Both the position numbers and the translations under genes were made by a program. Positions 1-9,154 of a DNA stretch of 64,000 nt are shown piece after piece. Within the stretch, counting starts at the first letter, position 1. Every line of letters begins with the position of its first letter. The notes beneath the pieces were generated by a model that did not search any database, had not been told where the DNA came from, and was given only the letters and a program-made list of their open reading frames with translations. This DNA is from Proteus sp. FME41. Lineage in GTDB: Bacteria > Pseudomonadota > Gammaproteobacteria > Enterobacterales > Enterobacteriaceae. Where the stretch lies: NCBI RefSeq assembly GCF_014897315.1, contig NZ_JABUYL010000001.1, positions 471,783 through 535,782 of the forward strand, written 5' to 3'.

Positions 1-573
1 TTGCTACTTACAGGATGTGATAATAATTCAACCTCTGAGGCGAGTAATAATATAAGCCATATTCCTGTACAAACAGTATCTGGGTTTAATATGACGTATC
101 CCACCTCATTTTCAATGAGCAGAGAAGATACTGAAAACTACTTTAAATTATTACCTGATAATGTTCAGGATGTCACAACTGAAATGATAGTCTATAAATC
201 GCAGCCTATTTGTGATTTGTCAGAGGTTCGTCTGGTTTATTTTAAAATGATCGATGCAATGACTTACGATGTAGAGGCGGGTGCTCAAGGTATTATCGAT
301 AATATCGCGATAATAGATGGCATGAATGAAATTTCAACATCAATAAAACCATTAACGATCCTTGATGTTGAAAGTAGACATGTGTTGTTTGAAGGAAAGC
401 TAGCAAAAGAGAATGTCAGTTACGAGGGCGTTTTAGTGGCAGATATTGGCACAAACCGAGTATGGCAGTTACAATTTATTAGCGAAATAAACAGCCAGTC
501 TCATAAACAAAAGTATAGCCAAATGATTGAATGTACAAATAAATATATCCAAACAATTTCTATAAATGAATAA
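1..573 (+). CDS. Lipoprotein of unknown function, 5' end cut by window
   Basis: The reading frame is open from the first base and ends at a TAA at 571-573. The first residues are L-L-L-T-G-C, a lipobox, so the window opens inside a lipoprotein signal peptide and the true start lies upstream. The mature part would be about 185 residues, lipidated at Cys6 of the visible sequence and placed in the periplasm or a membrane leaflet. It is polar, lacks further membrane segments, and I do not recognise the family. It is followed by 417 bases before sufA, so it is probably not in the suf operon. Lipoprotein status is well supported; function is unknown. Confidence 0.75.
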   Translation: MLLTGCDNNSTSEASNNISHIPVQTVSGFNMTYPTSFSMSREDTENYFKLLPDNVQDVTTEMIVYKSQPICDLSEVRLVYFKMIDAMTYDVEAGAQGIIDNIAIIDGMNEISTSIKPLTILDVESRHVLFEGKLAKENVSYEGVLVADIGTNRVWQLQFISEINSQSHKQKYSQMIECTNKYIQTISINE

Positions 574-978
574 ATTCAAAGAGCACACAATACAATAAGA
601 AGTCGCTACACAAGTGGTGCTATCTTATCTCTTCAAGCAAGCATAAAAATAAAAAACAGTAGGGTGTAAATACGGTGGCGTAAATACACATTTTTATGCT
701 TTTTTCTCTCGATTTCAGTGATAACATATAAAGTGCATTTATAGTGCAACTTATATGCGTATTGTGCGAAATAAAAGAAAAATGAAAAGTTTTATTTTTG
801 TCATAAAAAAAGGCAAAAATGTTATATTACATAGCGTTAGAAATAATATTTAACAAATTTAACGCAATAATAGAACAAAAAACATACATTTGCATAATAT
901 CCTTTCAAAAGACATGGTTGAAGTGATAAGGGTTATCATTACCATTAGTGTCAGGAAAGATATCAATCTCCTTTCAAA
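574..978. other. suf upstream region, no gene
   Basis: About 400 AT-rich bases with no convincing coding frame. The only structure I can support is the Fur-like box near its right end, just before sufA. A TATAAT-like stretch (around 892-903) lies upstream of that box and could be the suf -10 region, but I cannot fix a transcription start. Confidence 0.5.
925..943 (+). promoter_or_regulatory. Fur-box-like operator before sufA
   Basis: The 19 bases from 925 match the classical 19-base Fur consensus (GATAATGATAATCATTATC) at 14 positions, and the right half is nearly perfect. The site lies about 50 bases before the sufA start. In E. coli the suf operon is repressed by Fur with iron, so the placement is what would be expected. 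The match and position are seen; Fur binding is inferred. Confidence 0.55.
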
Positions 979-990
979 ATGAGGTCAGAA

Positions 991-1359
991 ATGACAAACA
1001 ACGTTGAAACTTTTTCTCTTAATGACACAACTTGGCAAGGCATTGAACTGACGGATAACGCAGCAAAGCATATTTGCCATTTAGTTGAGAAAAACCCTGA
1101 AAAACAGGGGCTTTCCTTAAATATCAAACCCTCTGGTTGTACTGGGTATGGTTATGTTATTGAACTCGCTACCGGCCCAAATGAAGATGACATTGTGTAT
1201 GAACATAATGGTGCAAAACTATTTGTTTCATTGAAAGCAATGCCATTTATCGATGGACTGGTTGTTGATTATGTTCGTGAAGGACTTAATCAAATGTTTA
1301 AATTTAATAATCCTAAAGCTCAAAACGTCTGCGGATGTGGTGAGAGCTTCGGGGTATAA
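991..1359 (+). CDS. sufA: SufA, A-type Fe-S carrier
   Basis: SufA accepts Fe-S clusters from the SufBCD scaffold and hands them to target proteins in the cytoplasm. The 122-residue product has the A-type carrier fold with the three conserved cysteines: one in PSGCTGYGYV and two in the C-terminal CGCGESFGV. I chose the ATG at 991 over the in-frame ATG at 979 because a GAGG ribosome-binding site (982-985) overlaps the earlier start and sits well for 991, and because 122 residues is the E. coli length. It is the first gene of sufABCDSE; sufB starts 17 bases after its stop. Confidence 0.97.
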   Translation: MTNNVETFSLNDTTWQGIELTDNAAKHICHLVEKNPEKQGLSLNIKPSGCTGYGYVIELATGPNEDDIVYEHNGAKLFVSLKAMPFIDGLVVDYVREGLNQMFKFNNPKAQNVCGCGESFGV

Positions 1360-1376
1360 CATAGTGAAGTCAGATT

Positions 1377-2879
1377 ATGTCTCAGAGCAATGTTGAAATT
1401 GGTGATGAAGTTCAGGGATGGCTAAGTGATCATCACTATAAAGAAGGTTTTTATACCGATATATCAACCGATACCTTAGAAAAAGGATTAAATGAAGCGG
1501 TTGTGCGAGCAATATCGGCAAAAAGAAACGAACCAGAGTGGATGCTGGAATTTCGTTTAGATGCTTATCGCCATTGGTTAGAAATGGAAGAACCTCATTG
1601 GTTGAAAGCTGATTATCCATCGCTTGATTATCAGGATTATAGCTATTATTCAGCACCATCGTGTAGCTCATGCTGCGCTAATGGTAGTTGTGCTGGTGGA
1701 ACAAATGAAGCGGTAGCCAGTGATAAACAAGCTGCTCAAGATTATTTAACCAAAGAAGTTGAAGACGCTTTTAATCAACTGGGTGTGCCTGTAAGAGAAG
1801 GGCAAGCGGTTGCAGTAGATGCAATTTTTGATTCTGTATCTGTTTCAACAACATATCGTGAAGAGCTTGCTGAACATGGCATTATTTTCTGTTCATTTAG
1901 CGAAGCAATTCAAGAATATCCTGATTTAGTGCGCCAATATTTAGGTACGGTGGTGTCTAGCCATGATAACTATTTTGCTGCACTGAATGCCGCCGTTGCC
2001 TCTGATGGTACCTTTGTCTATATTCCAAAAGGGGTACGTTGCCCAATGGAATTATCGACTTATTTTCGGATAAATGCAGCACAAACGGGCCAATTTGAAC
2101 GGACGATTTTGGTCGCAGATGAAGGCAGTTATGTTAGTTATATCGAAGGATGCTCAGCACCCGTTCGTGATACTTATCAGTTACATGCGGCTGTGGTTGA
2201 AGTTATCATTCATAAAGATGCCGAAGTAAAATATTCCACAGTGCAAAACTGGTTTTCTGGTGGAGATAGTGAAGGCGGTATTCTTAACTTTGTGACTAAG
2301 CGTGCTATCTGCGAAGGTGAAAATGCCAAAATGTCGTGGACTCAGTCAGAAACAGGTTCTGCCATTACATGGAAATATCCAAGTGTGATTTTAAAAGGAG
2401 ATAATTCAACGGCTGAATTTTTCTCTGTTGCACTAACCAATGGTAATCAGCAAGCAGATACCGGCACTAAAATGATCCATATCGGCAAAAATACCAAATC
2501 AACCATTATCTCTAAAGGTATTTCGGCAGGTAAAAGTCAAAACAGTTACCGAGGGCTCGTGAAAATACTCCCTGGTGCGCAAAATGCACGTAATTTTACA
2601 CAATGTGATTCCATGTTAATTGGTACACAGTGTGGCGCGCATACTTTTCCTTATGTTGAAGTGATGAATAACTCAGCGCAGCTTGAACATGAAGCGACAA
2701 CGTCACGTATTGGCGAAGATCAGCTATTTTATTGTCGCCAACGTGGATTAAGTGAAGATGATGCAATCTCAATGATTGTAAATGGATTTTGTAAAGACGT
2801 GTTCTCAGAATTACCGCTGGAATTTGCTGTAGAAGCACAAAAATTATTAGCAATCAGCTTAGAACATAGCGTTGGTTAA
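1377..2879 (+). CDS. sufB: SufB, Fe-S scaffold subunit
   Basis: SufB is the core of the SufBC2D scaffold on which new Fe-S clusters are built. The 500-residue protein is close to E. coli SufB (495) throughout. The cysteine equivalent to the essential E. coli Cys405 is present at about residue 410 in NFTQCDSML, and the conserved [11 protein letters not shown] segment is intact. A short cysteine-rich stretch near residues 95-108 ([10 protein letters not shown]) occupies the place of a similar Cys-rich variable loop in E. coli. Second gene of the suf operon; sufC follows after 44 bases. Confidence 0.97.
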   Translation: MSQSNVEIGDEVQGWLSDHHYKEGFYTDISTDTLEKGLNEAVVRAISAKRNEPEWMLEFRLDAYRHWLEMEEPHWLKADYPSLDYQDYSYYSAPSCSSCCANGSCAGGTNEAVASDKQAAQDYLTKEVEDAFNQLGVPVREGQAVAVDAIFDSVSVSTTYREELAEHGIIFCSFSEAIQEYPDLVRQYLGTVVSSHDNYFAALNAAVASDGTFVYIPKGVRCPMELSTYFRINAAQTGQFERTILVADEGSYVSYIEGCSAPVRDTYQLHAAVVEVIIHKDAEVKYSTVQNWFSGGDSEGGILNFVTKRAICEGENAKMSWTQSETGSAITWKYPSVILKGDNSTAEFFSVALTNGNQQADTGTKMIHIGKNTKSTIISKGISAGKSQNSYRGLVKILPGAQNARNFTQCDSMLIGTQCGAHTFPYVEVMNNSAQLEHEATTSRIGEDQLFYCRQRGLSEDDAISMIVNGFCKDVFSELPLEFAVEAQKLLAISLEHSVG

Positions 2880-2923
2880 GCATTAACCAAATTCTGGGTA
2901 TAAAGATACCGAAGGCATATATT

Positions 2924-3670
2924 ATGTTAGATATTAAAAATTTACATGTCAGTGTTGAAGGCAATGAAATCCTCAAAGGATTAGATTTGCATGTTCGTGC
3001 CGGTGAAGTTCATGCGATTATGGGCCCAAATGGCTCAGGTAAAAGTACCTTGTCTGCAACGCTTGCTGGTCGTGATGAGTATGAAGTTGATGAAGGTACG
3101 ATCACGTTTAAAGATAAAAATTTATTAGAATTAGAACCAGAAGATCGTGCGGGCGAAGGTGTTTTTATGGCATTTCAATATCCTGTTGAAATACCCGGTG
3201 TCAGTAATCAGTTTTTCTTACAATCTTCAGTGAATTCCGTAAGAGAATATCGTGGTCAAGAGCCGTTAGATCGGTTTGATTTCGAAGACTTTATTGAAGA
3301 TAAAATTAAATTACTGGATATGCCACAAGATTTGTTAACACGCTCTGTTAACGTAGGGTTCTCTGGTGGTGAGAAAAAACGTAACGACATTTTACAAATG
3401 GCGGCACTAGAGCCTGAATTGTGTATTTTAGATGAAACCGATTCAGGCCTTGATATTGATGCATTAAAAATTGTGTCTAATGGTGTAAATAGCCTGCGTG
3501 ATGGCAAACGTGCCTTTATTATTGTTACGCACTATCAACGTATTCTTGATTATATTAAACCTGATTTTGTACATGTGCTTTATCAAGGGAAAATTATTAA
3601 ATCAGGTGATTTCTCGTTGGCGCAAAAATTGGAGGAACAAGGTTATGGCTGGCTTATTGACCCTCAATGA
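2924..3670 (+). CDS. sufC: SufC, ATPase of the SufBCD scaffold
   Basis: SufC is an ABC-type ATPase without membrane partners; its ATP hydrolysis drives shape changes in SufB-SufD during cluster assembly. The 248-residue protein shows Walker A (GPNGSGKST, about residues 34-42), the SufC-type signature FSGGEKKRNDI, and Walker B with its glutamate replaced in the usual SufC way (CILDETDSGLD). The 3' end overlaps the sufD start by 26 bases, which suggests translational coupling so that SufC and SufD are made together. Confidence 0.97.
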   Translation: MLDIKNLHVSVEGNEILKGLDLHVRAGEVHAIMGPNGSGKSTLSATLAGRDEYEVDEGTITFKDKNLLELEPEDRAGEGVFMAFQYPVEIPGVSNQFFLQSSVNSVREYRGQEPLDRFDFEDFIEDKIKLLDMPQDLLTRSVNVGFSGGEKKRNDILQMAALEPELCILDETDSGLDIDALKIVSNGVNSLRDGKRAFIIVTHYQRILDYIKPDFVHVLYQGKIIKSGDFSLAQKLEEQGYGWLIDPQ

Positions 3671-4952
3671 AAAGCGTGAAAAACAGCATCAAGTTGAATT
3701 GCGTAATCAACAAGCATTAAAGATGTTTTCGGCGTTATATCATCAACGTAAAGGTGAAGATAGCCTGAATGCACGCCATCATTGGTTGCAAGTGGAAAAA
3801 GTAGGTTTTCCAATTTATCGCCACGAAGATTGGCATTATACGCCATTAGACGAGACGTTAAGACAGCACTATCAACAGTTACCTCCTTTTGAGGTACAAA
3901 ACTTAATCGCTGAACATGCCTTATCGCTTGATTGCTATCGTGTTGTGATGGTAAATGGTACATTTTCACCAATAGAAAGCAGCAAAGAATTTGGCCCTTA
4001 CCAAGTGACGTTATTGGATAATCAGAGCGAATTACCAGAAGCTATCAATAGTGAAATTTTCTTACATTTAGTTGAAAGTTTGGCACCACACCCTTTGTTA
4101 ATTACGCTGAAAAAGGGGGTTATTGCAGATAAGCCGCTTTATATCCTCAATATTACTCAGGGCGAGCATAAAACAGAGGTGAATAGCGCGAATTATCGTT
4201 TTCACCTTGATGTGGGTGCAAATACACAGATGCAAGTGATTGAGCACTATATCAGCAGTGATAATGAAAATCGTCATTTTACAGGTGCTAGATTAACGGC
4301 AACTATCGGTGATAACGCCTCTTTTAACCATATCAAATTAAATTTTGAAAATGCAGAAAGTCAGCATTTTGCTCATAACGATCTCACAGTAGGCCGTGAT
4401 GCTCGGGTTCATAGTTATGCTTTTTTATTAGGCGGTAAGCTTAGCCGACATCACACCAGTTCTGCGCTTAAGGGTGAAAATACAGCACTTTCAATGAATA
4501 GCGTTGTGTTACCTAAAGCAGGTGAAATTGCTGATACTCGTACATGGTTAGTACATGGTGAGAAGAACTGTCAAAGTCGTCAACTGCATAAAACGATTGC
4601 AATGGATGCAGGAAAGGCGGTATTTAACGGAATGATCACTGTAACACCGCAAGCATTAAAAACAGATGGTCAAATGACCAATAACAATCTGTTGTTAGGC
4701 GAGAAAGCACAAATCGATACTAAGCCACAGCTTGAAATTTATGCTGATGACGTGAAATGTAGCCACGGTGCAACCGTAGGGCGAATCGATGATGAACAGT
4801 TGTTTTATTTGCGCTCACGCGGTATTTCATTAAGTGAAGCACGTAAAATGATCATCCATGCATTTGCTGCTGAGTTAACTGAATCATTAGAAAACAGTGT
4901 AATTAAAGCGCGGGTATTAGACAGAATTAATCAGCGCTTATTAGAGGTATAA
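3645..4952 (+). CDS. sufD: SufD, Fe-S scaffold subunit
   Basis: SufD is a SufB paralogue in the SufBC2D complex and is linked to iron entry during cluster assembly. The frame is open further upstream inside sufC, but the ATG at 3645 gives MAGLLTLN, which matches the E. coli MAGLP start, and it has GGAGG at 3631-3635. The resulting 435 residues compare with 423 in E. coli. The C-terminal part (YADDVKCSHGATVGRIDDEQ) is the typical SufD signature. The start overlaps the sufC 3' end. Confidence 0.96.
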   Translation: MAGLLTLNEKREKQHQVELRNQQALKMFSALYHQRKGEDSLNARHHWLQVEKVGFPIYRHEDWHYTPLDETLRQHYQQLPPFEVQNLIAEHALSLDCYRVVMVNGTFSPIESSKEFGPYQVTLLDNQSELPEAINSEIFLHLVESLAPHPLLITLKKGVIADKPLYILNITQGEHKTEVNSANYRFHLDVGANTQMQVIEHYISSDNENRHFTGARLTATIGDNASFNHIKLNFENAESQHFAHNDLTVGRDARVHSYAFLLGGKLSRHHTSSALKGENTALSMNSVVLPKAGEIADTRTWLVHGEKNCQSRQLHKTIAMDAGKAVFNGMITVTPQALKTDGQMTNNNLLLGEKAQIDTKPQLEIYADDVKCSHGATVGRIDDEQLFYLRSRGISLSEARKMIIHAFAAELTESLENSVIKARVLDRINQRLLEV

Positions 4953-4962
4953 ATAGGCAATT

Positions 4963-6201
4963 ATGACGCATTCCATTGAAAAAGCACGAGATGATTTTCC
5001 CATTCTTTCACAACAGGTGAAAGGAAAACCTCTGGTCTATCTCGACAGTGCCGCAAGTGCTCAGAAACCGGCTTGCGTCATTGAACATGAAACGCAATTT
5101 GCCTTAACACAATATGCCGCGGTTCACCGCGGCATTCATACGCTAAGTGCAAATGCAACAACCTTAGTTGAAGATGTTCGTAAAAAAGCCTGTAATTTTT
5201 TAGGTGCTAATAGTGAAGAAGAGATCATTTTTGTCAAAGGAACGACAGAAGGGATTAACTTAATTGCGAATGTTTATAGCCAACGATTCTTAAATGATGG
5301 TGACAATATCATCATTACTGAAATGGAACATCATGCGAATATTGTTCCGTGGTATATGCTAGCAAAACAATATGGGTTTAATGTTCGTATTTTGCCATTA
5401 TTACAAGACGGCACACTCGATTTAACTCAGCTACCTCATTTAATTGATGAGCGTACTAAATTACTTAGCATAACTCACCAATCAAACGTATTAGGCACAG
5501 TTAATCCTATTGTACAAATTATTGATGATGCTCGTCGCTATGCCATTGAACAAGGTGGTGAGTTACATGTGTTGGTGGATGGTGCTCAAAGTGCAATGCA
5601 TCAATCTATCGATGTATTACAGCTTGATTGTGACTTTTTTGTTTGTAGTGGGCATAAACTTTATGGCCCTACAGGCATTGGGTTGTTGTATGGTAAAAAA
5701 GCCATACTTGATGAGTTACCACCTTGGGAAGGCGGTGGTGCAATGATAAAACATGTCCATATCAATGGTGATATTACTTATGCGGATGCGCCTTGGCGTT
5801 TTGAAGCAGGCACTCCTAACATTCTGGGGATGATTGGCTTAGGTGCAGCATTAGACTATCTTTCAAATTTAGGCATGAATAATATTGCAGAATATGAAAA
5901 TAGCATAATGGAGTATGCACAAGAACAGCTACAAAAAGTAAAATCATTAACGCTGTATGGCAATGATTCTCGCCAAGGTGTGATAGCCTTTAATTTAGGT
6001 AAACATCACGCTTATGATGTGGGTGCTTTTCTTGATAATTATGGTATTGCTATTCGTACAGGACATCATTGTGCGATGCCAATTATGGATTATTATCAGG
6101 TTTCTGCAATGTGTCGCGCTTCTTTAGGGCTGTATACCAATAAAAATGATATAGATGCACTGGTGAATGCGCTATTGCGTGTCGAAATGCTATTAGGTTA
6201 A
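4963..6201 (+). CDS. sufS: SufS cysteine desulfurase
   Basis: SufS is a PLP enzyme that takes sulfur from L-cysteine, leaving alanine, and holds it as a persulfide for SufE. The 412-residue protein has the PLP lysine at 232 in [11 protein letters not shown] and the catalytic cysteine at 370 in RTGHHCAMP, the group II desulfurase pattern. It starts 10 bases after sufD and is followed by its partner sufE after 23 bases. Confidence 0.97.
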   Translation: MTHSIEKARDDFPILSQQVKGKPLVYLDSAASAQKPACVIEHETQFALTQYAAVHRGIHTLSANATTLVEDVRKKACNFLGANSEEEIIFVKGTTEGINLIANVYSQRFLNDGDNIIITEMEHHANIVPWYMLAKQYGFNVRILPLLQDGTLDLTQLPHLIDERTKLLSITHQSNVLGTVNPIVQIIDDARRYAIEQGGELHVLVDGAQSAMHQSIDVLQLDCDFFVCSGHKLYGPTGIGLLYGKKAILDELPPWEGGGAMIKHVHINGDITYADAPWRFEAGTPNILGMIGLGAALDYLSNLGMNNIAEYENSIMEYAQEQLQKVKSLTLYGNDSRQGVIAFNLGKHHAYDVGAFLDNYGIAIRTGHHCAMPIMDYYQVSAMCRASLGLYTNKNDIDALVNALLRVEMLLG

Positions 6202-6224
6202 AGATTAAAACAAAGAGGTTATTC

Positions 6225-6653
6225 ATGGCAGTTGCTAATTTGCCAGATGAAGCAAAATTATTACGCAATTTTTCCCGTTGTCAGGATTGGGAACAACGTT
6301 ATCTTTATATGATGGAATTAGGTGAGCGTCTCACTCCTTTAACAGATGAACAACGTATTTCAGCTAATTTTATTGAAGGTTGTCAAAGCCAAGTGTGGAT
6401 AGCCGTTTCTCTTAATGAGAATAAACAACTTGTGCTGGCGGGCGATAGTGACGCTGGCATTGTGAAAGGGCTTGTTGCTTTGGTGATTATCTTATTTCAA
6501 GGTAAAACTATCGAACAAGCACTTGCGACAGATATCAAACATTACTTCTCATCATTAGCACTAGAAAGTCACTTAACGCCATCTCGTACGCAAGGTTTGC
6601 ATGCAATGGTAACAACACTTATTAAGCGTTTTTCAGAATACACTGTAGCGTAA
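6225..6653 (+). CDS. sufE: SufE sulfur acceptor
   Basis: SufE takes the persulfide sulfur from SufS, stimulates it, and passes the sulfur to SufB. The 142-residue protein carries the acceptor cysteine at 53 in FIEGCQSQVW. It is the last gene of the suf operon, with an AGAGG-type ribosome-binding site just before the ATG. Confidence 0.97.
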   Translation: MAVANLPDEAKLLRNFSRCQDWEQRYLYMMELGERLTPLTDEQRISANFIEGCQSQVWIAVSLNENKQLVLAGDSDAGIVKGLVALVIILFQGKTIEQALATDIKHYFSSLALESHLTPSRTQGLHAMVTTLIKRFSEYTVA

Positions 6654-6681
6654 ATGTTACCCGATCCCACATTAATGATCT

Positions 6682-6742
6682 AAACTGACTAATTATATGA
6701 ATAGCATAACAATGATAGTGTTATCATCATAATAGTCAGTTT
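6682..6742. repeat. Nested inverted repeat between sufE and the L,D-transpeptidase gene
   Basis: The arms AAACTGACTA (6682-6691) and TAGTCAGTTT (6733-6742) are perfect 10-base inverted copies. Inside them sits a second hairpin, ATGATA-GTGT-TATCAT. The right arm runs into a weakly T-rich stretch, so it may end suf transcription, but it also lies directly in the leader of the next gene. Terminator function is uncertain. Confidence 0.5.
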
Positions 6743-6770
6743 ATTTTATTTCTAACACACGGGATAAACG

Positions 6771-7688
6771 ATGAAAAAATGGTTAACTCTCTTGGGTGTA
6801 TCACTGTTAGGGATAAGTAGTCACTTATCTTATGCCACAGAATACCTGCTACCTGCTGATGGCCAGCGTATTATTGGTGATAACCAGTCGTACATTGTGC
6901 CTGATGATAAACGTTCACTTGAAGCAATTGCGTCTGAATACCAAGTTGGATTGCTTAATATGATGGAAGCAAACCCAGGTATTGACCCTCTTTTACCTGA
7001 GGCAGGGAAAACATTAACTATTCCGTTGCAGATGATTTTACCGGACACTGTTCGTAAAGGTATTGTGATCAATCTTGCTGAATTACGGCTTTATTATTAT
7101 CCCAAAGAGGGAGGAACGGTTGATGTTTATCCCATTGGTATTGGTCAATTAGGGCGAGAAACACCTGAAATGGTGACCACTATCTCTCAACTTATAAAAG
7201 ATCCTACTTGGACACCGACAACAAATATTCGTAAAAATTATGCAGCAAAAGGGATCACATTACCTGCGGTGGTTCCTGCTGGCCCTGAAAACCCAATGGG
7301 AGCATATGCGTTAAGACTGTCACACAGTCGAGGTGAATACCTTATTCATGGTACTAACGCAGATTTTGGTATTGGTTTAAGAGTGAGTTCAGGTTGTATT
7401 CGCTTACGCCCTAATGATATTGAAACCCTATTCAATGTGGTGCCAAAAGGCAGTCGAGTCCAAATCATTAACAAACCGATTAAATTTACAGAAACGGCAG
7501 ATGGCAGGCAATTTATTGAAGTTCATCAGCCATTATCACGTAATGAAGATGACGATCCACAAACTATGCCGCTTACTTTTACTAAACAATTTAATGCTTG
7601 GTATGAAAGTGGCAAGGTAGATAAAGACAAAGCGGATGCTGAGCTCATTCGACGTTCGGGTATTCCTGTTGATGTAACATTATATTAA
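6771..7688 (+). CDS. ldtE: Periplasmic L,D-transpeptidase, LdtE/YnhG-like
   Basis: Enzymes of this family make meso-DAP to meso-DAP (3-3) cross-links in peptidoglycan or attach Braun's lipoprotein to it. The 305-residue protein has a signal peptide (cleavage near SYA/TEY, residue 22), a LysM-like segment at about 40-85, and a YkuD catalytic domain at about 95-232 with His193 in HGT and the nucleophile Cys209 in SSGCIRLR. In E. coli ldtE (ynhG) sits between sufE and lpp, as here, which favours LdtE. Sequence alone cannot separate cross-linking from Lpp-anchoring activity. A strong terminator follows. Confidence 0.85.
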   Translation: MKKWLTLLGVSLLGISSHLSYATEYLLPADGQRIIGDNQSYIVPDDKRSLEAIASEYQVGLLNMMEANPGIDPLLPEAGKTLTIPLQMILPDTVRKGIVINLAELRLYYYPKEGGTVDVYPIGIGQLGRETPEMVTTISQLIKDPTWTPTTNIRKNYAAKGITLPAVVPAGPENPMGAYALRLSHSRGEYLIHGTNADFGIGLRVSSGCIRLRPNDIETLFNVVPKGSRVQIINKPIKFTETADGRQFIEVHQPLSRNEDDDPQTMPLTFTKQFNAWYESGKVDKDKADAELIRRSGIPVDVTLY

Positions 7689-7703
7689 TACAATATTTTA
7701 TTA

Positions 7704-7731
7704 AACAGATGCTTAAGGCATCTGTTTTTTT
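7704..7731 (+). terminator. Terminator after the L,D-transpeptidase gene
   Basis: Eight-base perfect stem ACAGATGC/GCATCTGT with a TTAAG loop, followed by seven T. Confidence 0.88.
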
Positions 7732-7850
7732 ATATGAGTGATAAAGTTGAAAACACACTCATAGGGCAAAAGGCGTATTTTTAACATTAAATTAACGTTA
7801 TTATCTTTAATATGAATAGCCTCTTTTATTGATATAAGGAAATAGATGTT

Positions 7851-8555
7851 ATGATAAACGGCTCAAATAATACTCCTCGTACGGCTAGTATTTCTGAACG
7901 TATTACTATTGGTGTTGAAAATAAATGTAGTCAATTGGCAAATGTAGTCGCTGCAATAAAAAATAGTACAGAAACTTTTTTTATGGGAAGTGAAGCGAAA
8001 AGACAACAGAATACGAATAAAACATGTGGTGAGCTAATTCAGCGGATCTCATCACAAACAAAAAATTATGAATATGAAGTATTAGATGTAAAAAAATTGA
8101 ATGGCAGTGGGTGTATTAGTACTAGGTTCACCCATAAAACATTGACTAATGATGTGACTAAATTATTCTGTTCCATAAAAAATGAATTGTTGAATCAAAC
8201 ACATAAAACACTATCGTGCACGCACGGCCATCCTGATAAATCAGTTAATATAATACTGGCGACACTGTATCAGGTTTATCAACAGGCTGATAAATTTATT
8301 CAGAAGAATATTAATCCTGGTCATAATGATTTATTAAAATCACAGATATTTGAATTAATTAGTAATAATTTTATTATTGAAAGTGATCGGCAAATGACTC
8401 AAAACGATAATGTTATTGAACTCCTTAAAAATATAAATAAAAACCATAAAGATACATTACATTCGCAAAAAGAAATATCGAAAGAAAAAATAGAATATAA
8501 AATTGATAGATACGACAAGATCCAAGAAAATTTAAAAGAGAGTTTTTTTATGTAA
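7851..8555 (+). CDS. Unknown 234-residue protein
   Basis: A single clean frame with an AAGGAAA ribosome-binding site upstream (another ATG lies a few bases earlier, out of frame). The protein is hydrophilic, has no signal peptide or membrane segment, and is rich in N, K and S. It is mostly helical by eye, with a charged C-terminal stretch (about residues 190-230). Cysteines occur near positions 26, 58, 84, 102 and 122. I do not recognise the family. It is inserted between ldtE and lpp, which are adjacent in E. coli, and is more AT-rich than its neighbours, so it is probably an accessory gene. Confidence 0.65.
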   Translation: MINGSNNTPRTASISERITIGVENKCSQLANVVAAIKNSTETFFMGSEAKRQQNTNKTCGELIQRISSQTKNYEYEVLDVKKLNGSGCISTRFTHKTLTNDVTKLFCSIKNELLNQTHKTLSCTHGHPDKSVNIILATLYQVYQQADKFIQKNINPGHNDLLKSQIFELISNNFIIESDRQMTQNDNVIELLKNINKNHKDTLHSQKEISKEKIEYKIDRYDKIQENLKESFFM

Positions 8556-8574
8556 AATCTTATGGCATATAAAC

Positions 8575-8601
8575 CAAAGCCCTAACTATGTTAGGGCTTT
8601 G
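8575..8601. terminator. Hairpin between the unknown gene and lpp
   Basis: Perfect 12-base inverted repeat CAAAGCCCTAAC/GTTAGGGCTTTG with a 3-base loop, lying between two convergent genes. The T-runs are short on both sides, but the stem is strong; it probably ends transcription both ways. Confidence 0.75.
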
Positions 8602-8649
8602 TAATTAATGCTTATCTAAAAATTGTTTTCAGCGTATAGGCGAGTCAAC

Positions 8650-8889
8650 TTATTTTTTATAAGTAGTGACTTGGTTATCTAAACGTTGATTAGCACGAGC
8701 CGCTTCATCGTAAGCTGATTTTGCAGCAGCTTGAGCAGATTGTACATCACTGCTTAGTTGTTGAACTTGAGTATTCAGGCGGCTTACATCAGAAGAGATT
8801 TGATCTAATTGTGCATTATTACTAGAAGAACAACCTGCTAATAAGCCTGAAGCCAGAATTACTGCACCTAGTACAAGTTTCGCTTTCAT
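8650..8889 (-). CDS. lpp: Major outer-membrane lipoprotein Lpp (Braun's lipoprotein)
   Basis: Lpp links the outer membrane to peptidoglycan through its C-terminal lysine and is usually the most abundant protein of the cell. The 79-residue precursor has a signal peptide ending in the lipobox LLAGC, a long heptad-repeat helix that forms a trimeric coiled coil, and ends in YKK. A GAGG ribosome-binding site precedes the ATG. On the minus strand a TATAAA (8934-8939) upstream is a likely -10 element, and the leader start resembles E. coli lpp. The nearby L,D-transpeptidase may act on it. Confidence 0.97.
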   Translation of the reverse strand: MKAKLVLGAVILASGLLAGCSSSNNAQLDQISSDVSRLNTQVQQLSSDVQSAQAAAKSAYDEAARANQRLDNQVTTYKK

Positions 8890-9154
8890 AGTGACAACCT
8901 CTATTATTAGTTTGTGTTAAGGAACAAGTAGCATTTATATGAAGCCATGAATAAGTATGGCACAGATATAAGGAAATGCAGGATTTATTTACCATATTCT
9001 ACTTATTCATTAATTGAACAATAGAAAAAATAACACCTAAAACGCAAATATTCAGTACAAAAAATGCGTGTTATTTCACAAAAGAATTTTATTCATAAAA
9101 GTCTGATAGAAAAACATTTTATCTGTGGTTTTTTATTGTTATTTCTATTTTTAC

